A stretch of 30,114 nucleotides of DNA from JAAYJR01 sp964563975. Its GTDB lineage: Bacteria; Bacteroidota; Bacteroidia; Bacteroidales; Prolixibacteraceae. The stretch is from contig CAZLZJ010000024.1 of assembly GCA_964563975.1 (NCBI GenBank), positions 1 through 30,114 on the forward strand, written 5' to 3'. Each line of letters starts with the position of its first letter. Positions within the stretch are counted from its first letter, which is position 1. This document shows, piece by piece, positions 23,463 through 30,114 of the stretch. A program made the translations under genes and the position numbers. The notes beneath the pieces are model-generated. The model saw nothing but the letters and a program-made list of their open reading frames with translations, had not been told where the DNA came from and did not search any database.

Positions 23463-24875
23463 TTACCACCAGTGTAATATTTTCCACCACACCATCCCTA
23501 CACCGAACCACACTATCAGATGGAAAAGAGACAATATGAGTCCCGTAGAAAACCATTTTGAAGATTGGACATAGCCATATCCGAAGTAGATAATAAACGG
23601 GCCGGTAGAGTATGGGGTGAGACAGCCGCAAAGAAGAGAAAAGTATGCAAAGAGGGCGGCAGCCACTAACGGATACCCGAACGAAACAGCCGTCAGTGCC
23701 AGAAATGTAGGTGCCAAAGCAGTCAGGTGAGCCGACAAAGACGAGAACATATACATTGAGTAGAAATAGACCAACAGCAGAATAATCAAAACCAGGAATC
23801 CGTTATACCCTTCAACCCAACCTTTTATATTCATCACAAACCATTCGATAAACCCGTATGTTGTAAGTAGTTTGGCAATGGTTATCAGCCCTCCCAGCCA
23901 GATAAGGGCATCCCATGCTTTATCGTTACCTGCAAGATCGTTCCATTTTTGCACATTAAAAAACACCAATGCCGACACTCCGATCCATGCAACAAGAGTA
24001 GAGTCTATTCCGTGAAGAGAGTGGGTACTCCAAAGGGCAAGCATACTGATCAGCACAAAAGAGAGCACCTTTTCTTTGCGGCTCATCTTAGCACCGGGTG
24101 CCTGCAGCTCAATTCTCTTTTTCATTCCTGCATCGATTTTTTCATCCAGTTCCGGTTTTGCTATCTTATAAAGCACAAGAGGCAGCAGTATTAATCCCAC
24201 GAGGCCGGGCACTATTGCACCCAATGCCCAGGTTTCCCATCCGAACCTGATTCCGTAGATACTTTCCACAAACTCTCCCATAAGAGGGTTTGCAGCCATT
24301 CCCGTCAGGAACATTGCAGAAGAGATCAGATTTGCATGAGCGCCGACAAGGGTAAGATATTCACCTGCTTTTTTAGGTTCATATTCGGGAGTTGAACCAA
24401 GTGCATCCGACAGTGAGTTAACAACAGGGCCTATGACCCCTCCTCCGCGCGCTGTATTTGAAGGAACAACCGGCCCGAGCGCCAGCTCAGTGAAACAGAT
24501 AGCGTAGGCAAGTTTAAGTGTGGTTTTCCCAAATATTGATACCAGCTTATATGCAATTCTTTTGCCAAGCCCTGTGGTTATTACCGAGTCGGCAAGCATA
24601 AAGGCAGCCACTACCAGCCAGACCGTTGATTCGCCAAACCCGGCCAACACCTCACCGACGGTAACCGTTCGGGTGATTGCTAAAATTAATAATCCCGATA
24701 TTACCATTATTCCCGTAGGGTACGGTTTCAGGATAAGGCTTATTACCACGGCAGTAAGAACTGCAAATATGTGCCATCCCTTTTCGGGGGCACCGGTATA
24801 GCCTGAAAGAAGCCAAAGGATAAGGCCGACAGCAATGCAGATCAGTAGTTTTATATTTAGTTTAGTACTTTTCAT
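23463..24875 (-). CDS. DASS-family (SLC13-type) dicarboxylate transporter
   Basis: A 470-residue polytopic inner-membrane protein of the divalent anion:sodium symporter family. Hydrophobic segments alternate with short loops along the whole length, consistent with about 11-12 membrane passes. The family motif SNT occurs at 139-141 within VPSNTARGGGVIGP, and a second related site, PYSTGP, is near the C terminus. That form of the motif resembles the 2-oxoglutarate/malate and citrate/succinate antiporter branch (CitT/DiT1-like). From ATG 24875 it follows lhgO by 69 bases in the same direction, so 2-oxoglutarate or a related dicarboxylate is a reasonable substrate guess. A GTG two codons upstream (24881) is possible. 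The gene is complete; its stop lies 7 bases beyond the gap. Confidence 0.92.
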   Translation of the reverse strand: MKSTKLNIKLLICIAVGLILWLLSGYTGAPEKGWHIFAVLTAVVISLILKPYPTGIMVISGLLILAITRTVTVGEVLAGFGESTVWLVVAAFMLADSVITTGLGKRIAYKLVSIFGKTTLKLAYAICFTELALGPVVPSNTARGGGVIGPVVNSLSDALGSTPEYEPKKAGEYLTLVGAHANLISSAMFLTGMAANPLMGEFVESIYGIRFGWETWALGAIVPGLVGLILLPLVLYKIAKPELDEKIDAGMKKRIELQAPGAKMSRKEKVLSFVLISMLALWSTHSLHGIDSTLVAWIGVSALVFFNVQKWNDLAGNDKAWDALIWLGGLITIAKLLTTYGFIEWFVMNIKGWVEGYNGFLVLIILLLVYFYSMYMFSSLSAHLTALAPTFLALTAVSFGYPLVAAALFAYFSLLCGCLTPYSTGPFIIYFGYGYVQSSKWFSTGLILSLFHLIVWFGVGMVWWKILHWW

Positions 24876-24895
24876 TAACACCCTTTAGATTCCGG

Positions 24896-24912
24896 AGGTA
24901 AAATTTTTACCT
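24896..24912. promoter_or_regulatory. 17-base palindrome between lhgO and the transporter gene
   Basis: AGGTAAAATTTTTACCT has 8-base arms around a single central base, 20 bases upstream of the transporter ATG. With no loop of useful size it suits a protein operator better than an RNA hairpin, but it could also pair as a 7-base stem and act as a weak intercistronic terminator. Confidence 0.4.
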
Positions 24913-24944
24913 TATTGGAAGAGTTACACTCAACTTTCAGGAAA

Positions 24945-26141
24945 TTATTTTATCACAAAATTATCGATCACCCATGCACAAAAGGGGAAGCTGCCTGTAA
25001 AAGCAGGAGAGACAGCATTTAAAATATGAACAGAATCTTTATCGCCCTCCACTACAAAGTCCAGCACTAACTCTTTGGTGTTAATATTTAGAAGCTGTGC
25101 CCTTATACCGGGGGTTGTCCACTCTTTAAAGCCTGTTTCATCAATTTCATAAACCATCTTTTTTGCCAGCCCGGTAAAGTAGCTTCTGCGATATTTTTTT
25201 ATCTCTTCGATGGCAAGGTCTCTAAAACCAAAAGCATTGGTAAGGAACAGGCGGGCCTCCCAGGTTATGATTTTAAAAAACTCGCCCGGGTTAAAATTGT
25301 CAAATCCTTTATAATTTTCCCGCCAGAAGGCAGGCATTGAAGTAGGCCCGATTTTAATATGGTTATCGGCAGTAACGGTGTAGTGCACTCCCAAAAAGGG
25401 ATTTTTCAGGTTTGGCACCGGGTATATATTGGTTTTTACCGGCATATCAGGTTTAACATACTTAAGGTATAAACCTTTAAAAGGTATTATCTCATAATCT
25501 TTTGAAAACCCAAACTCCCTTGCAATCCTGTCGGCATAAAGGCCTGCGGTATTAATGAATTTTTCGGCATCCAATTCATTGTTTTTGGATGTAACAATTT
25601 TATTATTGCTTACTCTTTTAACATATGCCTCCCCGAAAGAAATTTCAACATTTTTCCTCTCCAACTCCATCTTTATGAATTTACAAAGCTCAACAGGATC
25701 AACAGTTGAGGTAGTAGGGGAGTAGAGTGCCTTTTTATAAGTTTTTGCATTGGGATCTATCTTTTTTACCTCCTCCTCATCAATCAGGCTTACATCAACC
25801 TCATTTGTTTTGCCTCTTTTTTCCAGCTCATAGAGTGTTTCCAATTCCTCTTCATCCCGGGCTATTACCAGCTTACCGCACCTGTTTATGGTCAGGTTGT
25901 TGTTCAGGCAGTACTCAGTAAGCTGTCTGTTCCCCTCTTTTGTGAATTTTGCCTTTAATGAATCAGCAGTATAATAGAAACCTGCATGGAGCACCCCGCT
26001 GTTTCTTCCGCTGCTATGCATACCCGTGTCGGGTTCTTTTTCAATTATCTTAATTTTTGCAGACGGATACAGTTCTCTCAGCTCCCTTGCAATTGAAAGT
26101 CCTATTATACCTGCACCAACTATCAGGAAATCGTATTTCAT
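24945..26141 (-). CDS. lhgO: L-2-hydroxyglutarate oxidase/dehydrogenase
   Basis: FAD enzyme oxidising L-2-hydroxyglutarate to 2-oxoglutarate, passing electrons to the quinone pool or to oxygen depending on the organism. The 398-residue protein begins with the dinucleotide-binding motif GAGIIGLS (8-15), then HSSGRNSGVLHAGFYY (42-57), a hallmark of the LhgO branch of the DAO/GlpO-like superfamily, and ends with the second FAD segment (HILNAVSPAFTGSFPF). Length fits (about 400). It is followed in the same direction by the DASS transporter and preceded by a secreted propeller-like gene 82 bases upstream, so the three may form one operon. In an anaerobe the electron acceptor is more likely a quinone than O2. 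Confidence 0.93.
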   Translation of the reverse strand: MKYDFLIVGAGIIGLSIARELRELYPSAKIKIIEKEPDTGMHSSGRNSGVLHAGFYYTADSLKAKFTKEGNRQLTEYCLNNNLTINRCGKLVIARDEEELETLYELEKRGKTNEVDVSLIDEEEVKKIDPNAKTYKKALYSPTTSTVDPVELCKFIKMELERKNVEISFGEAYVKRVSNNKIVTSKNNELDAEKFINTAGLYADRIAREFGFSKDYEIIPFKGLYLKYVKPDMPVKTNIYPVPNLKNPFLGVHYTVTADNHIKIGPTSMPAFWRENYKGFDNFNPGEFFKIITWEARLFLTNAFGFRDLAIEEIKKYRRSYFTGLAKKMVYEIDETGFKEWTTPGIRAQLLNINTKELVLDFVVEGDKDSVHILNAVSPAFTGSFPFCAWVIDNFVIK

Positions 26142-26223
26142 TTATAAGTTAAGTTAAAGTTTTTGATTGTTAATTTTTTATTAAGGATATTATTTGCAGT
26201 TTAATTATAGAGGCAGGGTTTTG

Positions 26224-27027
26224 CTATTCACTTATGATTTTAAGCCCGTCACTTTTGCCATCAACAGCTACAACAATTCTGCCGGAGTAACCTTCATCCT
26301 TTTTGTGACCGCTTTGTCCTACTAAGAATTTGTTATTCGACAACTTCTCTATTCCTACGGAGCAATCGAAATCCCATTTTCCTTTAAGTTTAAATTTAGA
26401 GTTGGTTTTCAGGGTAACGGCAGGAGATCCGTAGCAGCCGAACCACCAGTTCTTATTTGAATAGGATGCAGTCTGGATTCCCAGCAGGGTATAGCCGGGA
26501 ATTTCATGTCTGCGTATAAAATTAAAATCAAGGTCATACTCGTAAAGATAGTTTTCCACATATCCTTTCGGCAATCCTCCCACAACAATAAACCGCTTGC
26601 CGTCGCAGGCAATTCCTCCGGCACCATGGACAAGTTCAGGGACTTTAACTCTCGACAGCTCATCGAGGGTTTCGGCATTGTAGATATATATCCATGAATC
26701 AGCCTGTCCGGGAGGCTGGTTAAATTTACCAAGGTTGACAGCCACATAGACCTTATTGTCAAAAAAACAGAGATCGCCATGGTGATTGTCGGCAGGTACC
26801 TTTTTAATGATTTTCCCTTTCAGGTCAGTCATCACCATAAAGTCAGTAAATGACCAGTAGATCATATCTTTTTGGTTTGTACAGACACCTTGCAGGTGGC
26901 GGGGATAGACCCCCTCACAATTAATACTTTCGGAAATGACAGTTTCCTGATTTACACCGGTTGCCGGAGGTTGACCTTTTGTTATACCTCCCAAGAGTAT
27001 AAATATGAATAGATAAATCGTTTTCAT
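26224..27027 (-). CDS. Secreted propeller-like protein of unknown function
   Basis: From ATG 27027 the protein has 267 residues and starts with a signal peptide (MKTIYLFIFILLGGITKGQ, cleavage likely near residue 19-20), so it should be exported. An in-frame upstream extension to 27195 adds 56 basic, non-conserved residues and runs through the predicted promoter, so I reject it. The mature part shows repeated short beta-type units such as DNKVYVAVNLG, DGKRFIVVGGLP and SNNKFLVGQSG, consistent with a beta-propeller; I cannot assign a named family. It may bind a ligand or act on a secreted substrate. It lies 82 bases upstream of lhgO on the same strand and has a well-formed promoter (27121-27150). 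Confidence 0.7.
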   Translation of the reverse strand: MKTIYLFIFILLGGITKGQPPATGVNQETVISESINCEGVYPRHLQGVCTNQKDMIYWSFTDFMVMTDLKGKIIKKVPADNHHGDLCFFDNKVYVAVNLGKFNQPPGQADSWIYIYNAETLDELSRVKVPELVHGAGGIACDGKRFIVVGGLPKGYVENYLYEYDLDFNFIRRHEIPGYTLLGIQTASYSNKNWWFGCYGSPAVTLKTNSKFKLKGKWDFDCSVGIEKLSNNKFLVGQSGHKKDEGYSGRIVVAVDGKSDGLKIISE

Positions 27028-27120
27028 ATGATTAAAATTAATTATTTTCAATGGTATAGTATAGCTTGCTCGCATCTGTTTTAATCGGGATGCTCGTTTT
27101 TTACTTTTATTTTTTATTTT

Positions 27121-27150
27121 CAAATGTAACATATAATTCTGAAAAAACAA
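27121..27150 (-). promoter_or_regulatory. Bacteroidetes-type promoter for the propeller-lhgO-transporter unit
   Basis: On the minus strand, TTG (27150-27148) is followed after 19 bases by TACATTTG (27128-27121), fitting the Bacteroidetes -33/-7 pattern TTTG-N19-21-TAnnTTTG apart from one base at the -33 box. Transcription would start near 27114, giving a leader of about 88 bases. This supports ATG 27027 as the start of the propeller gene. Confidence 0.65.
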
Positions 27151-27216
27151 CTGTTGATATTTCCTGATACCGGGCAATAAAAGGGTATCTGCCACAAGTT
27201 TTAAAAAAAGACCTAC

Positions 27217-27247
27217 TTGTCTTTATGTTGAAAAAGCATTATCTTTG
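27217..27247 (+). promoter_or_regulatory. Bacteroidetes-type promoter for the flavoprotein reductase
   Basis: TTG (27217-27219), 20-base spacer, then TATCTTTG (27240-27247). The -7 box is an exact consensus match and the spacing is ideal. The transcript would start about 20 bases before the ATG at 27274. It is divergent from the promoter at 27121-27150. Confidence 0.75.
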
Positions 27248-27273
27248 TTAAACAGGAATTTAAAATATCAGTT

Positions 27274-27945
27274 ATGGAATCATATCTTTTAAAAATAAGA
27301 TCGATAGAAAAGGCAACGCACGATGTATTGCGCATTACATTGGACAAGCCGGCACACTTCCATTTTAATCCGGGACAAGCTACAGAAGTATCCATTAACA
27401 AACCCGGCTGGGAAGATGAAAAACATCCTTTTACATTTACATCAACTCCTGCTGACGGGCACTTAGAGTTTACAATAAAAACCTATCCTCCTCACAAAGG
27501 TATCACCAACGAGCTTCTCAGCCTGAAAGCAGGTGATGAGTTGATTGTCAGGGAGCCCTGGGGAACAATTGGTTACAAGGGCGAGGGTCTGTTTATTGCA
27601 GGAGGTGCAGGAGTAACACCTTTTATTTCCATTTTCAGACACCTTTGGTCACAAAATAAGATAGGCAGCAGCAAGCTTATTTTTGCCAATAAAACCAAAG
27701 CCGACATTATCAATGAAAGTGAATTTAAAAAGATGTTAGGCAAAAATTTCATCAATATTCTTTCAGAAGAGAAGAGCAGCGAGTATGCTTATGGTTTTAT
27801 CACAAAAGACTTTTTAAAAGAGATTCTTCCCGGTGTAAAAGGGCATTTCTATCTATGTGGCCCTCCTGCCATGATGGAGGCAGTAGAAAAACAATTGATC
27901 TCATTAGGCATAACCGACGAACAAATAGTAAAAGAGAGATTTTAA
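27274..27945 (+). CDS. FNR-family FAD/NAD(P)H oxidoreductase
   Basis: A 223-residue soluble ferredoxin-reductase-fold protein. An FAD-binding barrel comes first, with HPFTFTS at 51-57 in the position of the RxYS flavin motif (the Arg is replaced by His). An NAD(P)-binding domain follows, with GGAGVTPFISI (110-120) and the C-terminal CGPPAMMEAV (195-204). There is no attached [2Fe-2S] domain or globin, so it must deliver electrons to a separate partner, perhaps a ferredoxin or flavodoxin. It is preceded by a well-formed Bacteroidetes promoter and followed by a possible terminator, so it is probably monocistronic. Partner and direction of electron flow are unknown. Confidence 0.88.
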   Translation: MESYLLKIRSIEKATHDVLRITLDKPAHFHFNPGQATEVSINKPGWEDEKHPFTFTSTPADGHLEFTIKTYPPHKGITNELLSLKAGDELIVREPWGTIGYKGEGLFIAGGAGVTPFISIFRHLWSQNKIGSSKLIFANKTKADIINESEFKKMLGKNFINILSEEKSSEYAYGFITKDFLKEILPGVKGHFYLCGPPAMMEAVEKQLISLGITDEQIVKERF

Positions 27946-27954
27946 AATTCCGGC

Positions 27955-27998
27955 AATAACAACAGTCAAATACCTGACATGGTGACAACGCTGTTATT
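27955..27998 (+). terminator. Possible terminator after the reductase gene
   Basis: AATAACA (27955-27961) can pair with TGTTATT (27992-27998), followed by two more T. The loop is long (30 bases) and contains a small GTCA/TGAC hairpin (27965-27968 with 27975-27978). Weak by sequence alone. Confidence 0.3.
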
Positions 27999-28053
27999 TT
28001 CCAATAAGTCATAAATTTTAACCTGTCAGATAATTATTGCCGTTGAGAAGAAC

Positions 28054-28061
28054 TATCTTTG
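28054..28061 (+). promoter_or_regulatory. Candidate -7 element for the lipoprotein gene
   Basis: TATCTTTG exactly matches TAnnTTTG and lies 41 bases before the ATG at 28103. It lies downstream of the in-frame TTG at 28037, which argues that the real start is 28103. No -33 TTTG at standard spacing. Confidence 0.45.
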
Positions 28062-28102
28062 ATAACCGGAAAAGATGCCTTTACAGGTGTAATTTTATTA
28101 AT

Positions 28103-28761
28103 ATGAGATCATTATTTTTTACTCTTCTTTTATGCGCCGCGTGTTTGACAGGTTGCCATGAAAAAGCCCGGGAGCCGGATATAAGAAAGGAAAAGGTGAC
28201 GGCCAAAACTGAAGATTGGGAAATCAACCTGAACTATTCGGTATTTTCTTCTCCTGATCTGAAAACCAACGAAAGTTGTGAGATACTGAATAAGGAGGTT
28301 CAAATGTTTGTGGCACTATTACAAGATTCACTGAAAACTGCTGCAACAGATTTATTTCAAAGCTTAGAGAAAACCAATATTTCACGTCCATTATGGAACT
28401 GTTCCCTTTTTGTAACCGACAGTGTATTTATGGCAACAAATAAATATATCAGTATGAGGCTGACTGTTTACACTTTTACCGGGGGAGCGCACGGCATAAC
28501 CGATTTTTATGCGTTTAATTACGATGTAAAAAATCAAAAAATGCTTTCGGTTGCCGATATCGTTGATTTGAATAATCAGGAACAAATAGATCGTCTTCTG
28601 AAATCACATTTTGAAAACCCGGAGAATTGTTTCAATACCGATCCCACTATTGACCAGCTAACAACAATTAATTTTACGCCGGCAGATGTCTGTTTTACTT
28701 ATGCTCAATATCAGCTGGGGCCCTATGCCTGCGGTGCGCCCATAGTTGCCGTTCCCATTTC
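28103..28761 (+). CDS. Lipoprotein with DUF3298/RsiV-like domain, 3' end in a gap
   Basis: From ATG 28103 the protein begins MRSLFFTLLLCAACLTGCHEK, a lipoprotein signal with lipobox LTGC and modified C18, so it should be membrane-anchored in the cell envelope. The remaining residues resemble the DUF4163/DUF3298 (RsiV C-terminal-like) family: an N-terminal strand-rich part, then GGAHGITDFYAFNYD and DIVDLNNQEQ. In Bacillus RsiV, this domain is a lysozyme-binding anti-sigma receptor; most Bacteroidetes relatives are lipoproteins of unknown role, and no sigma factor is adjacent here. About 220 residues are visible before the 100-N gap at 28762, and the true end is unknown. A TTG at 28037 opens the frame earlier but would put charged residues ahead of the signal peptide. 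Confidence 0.75.
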
Positions 28762-28861
28762 NNNNNNNNNNNNNNNNNNNNNNNNNNNNNNNNNNNNNNN
28801 NNNNNNNNNNNNNNNNNNNNNNNNNNNNNNNNNNNNNNNNNNNNNNNNNNNNNNNNNNNNN
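28762..28861. other. Scaffold gap (100 N)
   Basis: A second block of exactly 100 N. It truncates the lipoprotein gene. The 33 bases after it (28862-28894) are too short to tell whether they belong to that gene's end or to a different one. Confidence 0.98.
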
Positions 28862-28894
28862 CATTAAGATAATGAACATTAAATAGTCAGAAGT

Positions 28895-30114
28895 ATGAAA
28901 TTCTACAATAGATTCATGGAGTTAGAAATATTAGCTCGTAATTTAAAGCAATCAAAGAATAATGCTTGCTTTACTGTTATGGTTGGACGTCGCCGCGTTG
29001 GCAAAACCTCTCTTTTAATGGAATCTGTGAAAGGGCAAAAACATCTCTATTTTTTTGTTTCGCGTAAGAATGAAGCACTTCTCTGTGAACAATTTCAGAA
29101 AGATGCCGGCACTGCATTGGGAATTCAGATATTTGGGAACATCATCCAATTTAAAGACCTTTTTGAGCAGTTGCTGATTTTTGCAATAAAGGAACATTTT
29201 ACGCTTATAATAGACGAATTTCAGGAGTTTGAAAATGTAAACCCATCTATATTCAGTGATATTCAGAATCTGTGGGATCAGTATAAAGATAATGCTAAAA
29301 TTAATTTTATTGCCTCGGGTTCTATCTATTCGATGATGGTGAAGATTTTTGAAAACAGAAAAGAGCCTTTATTCGGGCGCCTTACCTCAAAAATAACACT
29401 GCAACCATTTACTGTCAGTGTAATAAAAGAGATATTGAACGACTATAATCCTGAATATAGCTCAGAGGATCTGCTCTGTTTATATATGCTGTCAGGAGGA
29501 GTTCCTAAATATATTGATTTGCTGATGGATGCGGGGGCAGTAACAAAAGATAAAATGTTAAATATGGTTACCCGGCCCGATTCTCCATTTCTGGGTGAGG
29601 GGAAAGAGTTACTTGTTTCAGAATTTGGCAAAGAGTACGGTACTTATTTTTCCATTTTGCAGCTGATTGCTTCCGGGAAAACCAGACAAAGTGAAATAGA
29701 TTCTATAATTAATAAAAATACGGGCGCATATTTGGTAAATTTAGAAAAAGAGTTTTCTTTGATTACAAGAAACAGGCCGGTGTTTTCTAAACCGGGGAGC
29801 AGAAAAACGCGCTGGACGTTGAATGACAACTATCTTAGTTTTTGGTTTAGATTTATTTTTCCCAATCAGTCATTGATTGAAATGGGAAGACACGAATTGC
29901 TCAGGGAGTATATCGATAAGAAATATGAGCAATATAGCGGTTTAATATTAGAAAAGTATTTTCGTGCCAAAATCGCCGAAGAAGAGAAAGTTACAGCTAT
30001 CAGCAGCTATTGGGACAATAAAGGTGAAAACGAAATCGATCTGATTGTATTAAATGAGTTGGACAAAATTGCTACTGTGGCTGAAGTAAAACGTAATCCC
30101 AAAAAGATAAATAT
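28895..30114 (+). CDS. AAA+ ATPase with C-terminal PD-(D/E)XK-like (DUF234) motif, cut by window end
   Basis: An uninterrupted reading frame of 406 codons from ATG 28895 to the window end, without a stop. It begins MKFYNRFMELEILARNLKQ. Walker A GRRRVGKTS is at 31-39 and Walker B LIIDEFQEF at 104-112, followed by a sensor-like ASGS and a helical region with LSGGVPKYIDLL. This is the archaeal-type AAA ATPase/DUF234 family. The C-terminal part contains NEIDLIVL (E380, D382) and, after a short spacer, AEVKRNPKK (E397, K399), the D...ExK spacing of PD-(D/E)XK nucleases. Such proteins are widespread, often in variable genome regions, and their role is not settled; defence or DNA-related functions have been suggested. 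Only a short piece should be missing at the C terminus. Confidence 0.85.
   Translation, partial: MKFYNRFMELEILARNLKQSKNNACFTVMVGRRRVGKTSLLMESVKGQKHLYFFVSRKNEALLCEQFQKDAGTALGIQIFGNIIQFKDLFEQLLIFAIKEHFTLIIDEFQEFENVNPSIFSDIQNLWDQYKDNAKINFIASGSIYSMMVKIFENRKEPLFGRLTSKITLQPFTVSVIKEILNDYNPEYSSEDLLCLYMLSGGVPKYIDLLMDAGAVTKDKMLNMVTRPDSPFLGEGKELLVSEFGKEYGTYFSILQLIASGKTRQSEIDSIINKNTGAYLVNLEKEFSLITRNRPVFSKPGSRKTRWTLNDNYLSFWFRFIFPNQSLIEMGRHELLREYIDKKYEQYSGLILEKYFRAKIAEEEKVTAISSYWDNKGENEIDLIVLNELDKIATVAEVKRNPKKIN

Noticed and set aside
27028..27195. 56-codon N-terminal extension of the secreted propeller-like protein
   Set aside because: It would bury the signal peptide and read through the predicted -7 and -33 elements at 27121-27150.
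28037..28102. TTG start adding 22 residues to the lipoprotein
   Set aside because: It places charged residues before a clean lipoprotein signal peptide and overlaps the TATCTTTG -7 element.
1..30114. tRNA, rRNA, CRISPR arrays, insertion sequences and prophage
   Set aside because: I saw no tRNA cloverleaf, rRNA segment, regularly spaced repeats, transposase or phage structural gene on either strand; a covariance-model scan would be needed to exclude small RNAs.

Overview
The window looks like a piece of a draft or metagenome-derived chromosome from an anaerobic member of the Bacteroidetes, probably Bacteroidales-like. The reasons are promoter-like elements matching the Bacteroidetes -7 consensus TAnnTTTG (best examples: TTG-N20-TATCTTTG at 27217-27247 on the + strand, TTG-N19-TACATTTG at 27150-27121 on the - strand), few obvious Shine-Dalgarno sequences, moderate GC by eye, and the gene set: a serC/DUF1015 pair, a receiver/PEP-pyruvate-binding hybrid, a K+-dependent membrane pyrophosphatase, and a trimeric [FeFe]-hydrogenase locus. 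Two runs of exactly 100 N (23357-23456 and 28762-28861) are scaffold gaps of unknown true length. I found no rRNA, tRNA, CRISPR array, IS element or prophage.

Layout. 1-5 kb: clpB, a convergent orphan HPt protein, gcvT and serC. 5.3-9.7 kb: a DUF1015 protein and a 997-residue protein with two receiver-like domains followed by a PEP/pyruvate-binding ATP-grasp domain. 9.8-13.4 kb: hppA, a strong hairpin, and a dihydroorotate-dehydrogenase-like flavoprotein. 13.4-20.0 kb is the energetic core of the window. A minus-strand PAS sensor plus SpoIIE-type phosphatase pair is divergent from a plus-strand hydrogenase operon: a three-Cys thioredoxin-fold ferredoxin protein, a HydB/NuoF-like NADH/FMN subunit, the [FeFe]-hydrogenase HydA and a NuoE/HydC-like subunit. 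Two adjacent palindromes lie in the divergent promoter region. 20.0-22.3 kb (minus): ybbR-like, coaE and a TerB/DnaJ protein, tightly packed. 22.4-23.4 kb: UDP-glucuronate decarboxylase running into a gap. 23.5-27.0 kb (minus): secreted propeller-like protein, L-2-hydroxyglutarate oxidase and a DASS-family dicarboxylate transporter, probably one transcription unit. 27.3-30.1 kb: an FNR-type flavoprotein reductase, a lipoprotein cut by the second gap, and an AAA+ ATPase with a C-terminal PD-(D/E)XK-like motif that runs off the window.

How the genes fit together. The hydrogenase subunits carry the cofactor sites expected for electron-bifurcating (NADH plus reduced ferredoxin) H2 metabolism, and the PAS/SpoIIE pair is a likely dedicated sensory branch. 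The membrane pyrophosphatase would convert PPi into an ion gradient, which fits an energy-limited fermenter. LhgO makes 2-oxoglutarate and its neighbour belongs to a family that includes 2-oxoglutarate/malate carriers. The most unusual items are the split HydB module with a missing cluster ligand, the twin palindromes in the hydrogenase promoter region, the receiver/PEP-binding hybrid, and the serC-DUF1015 pair without serA.
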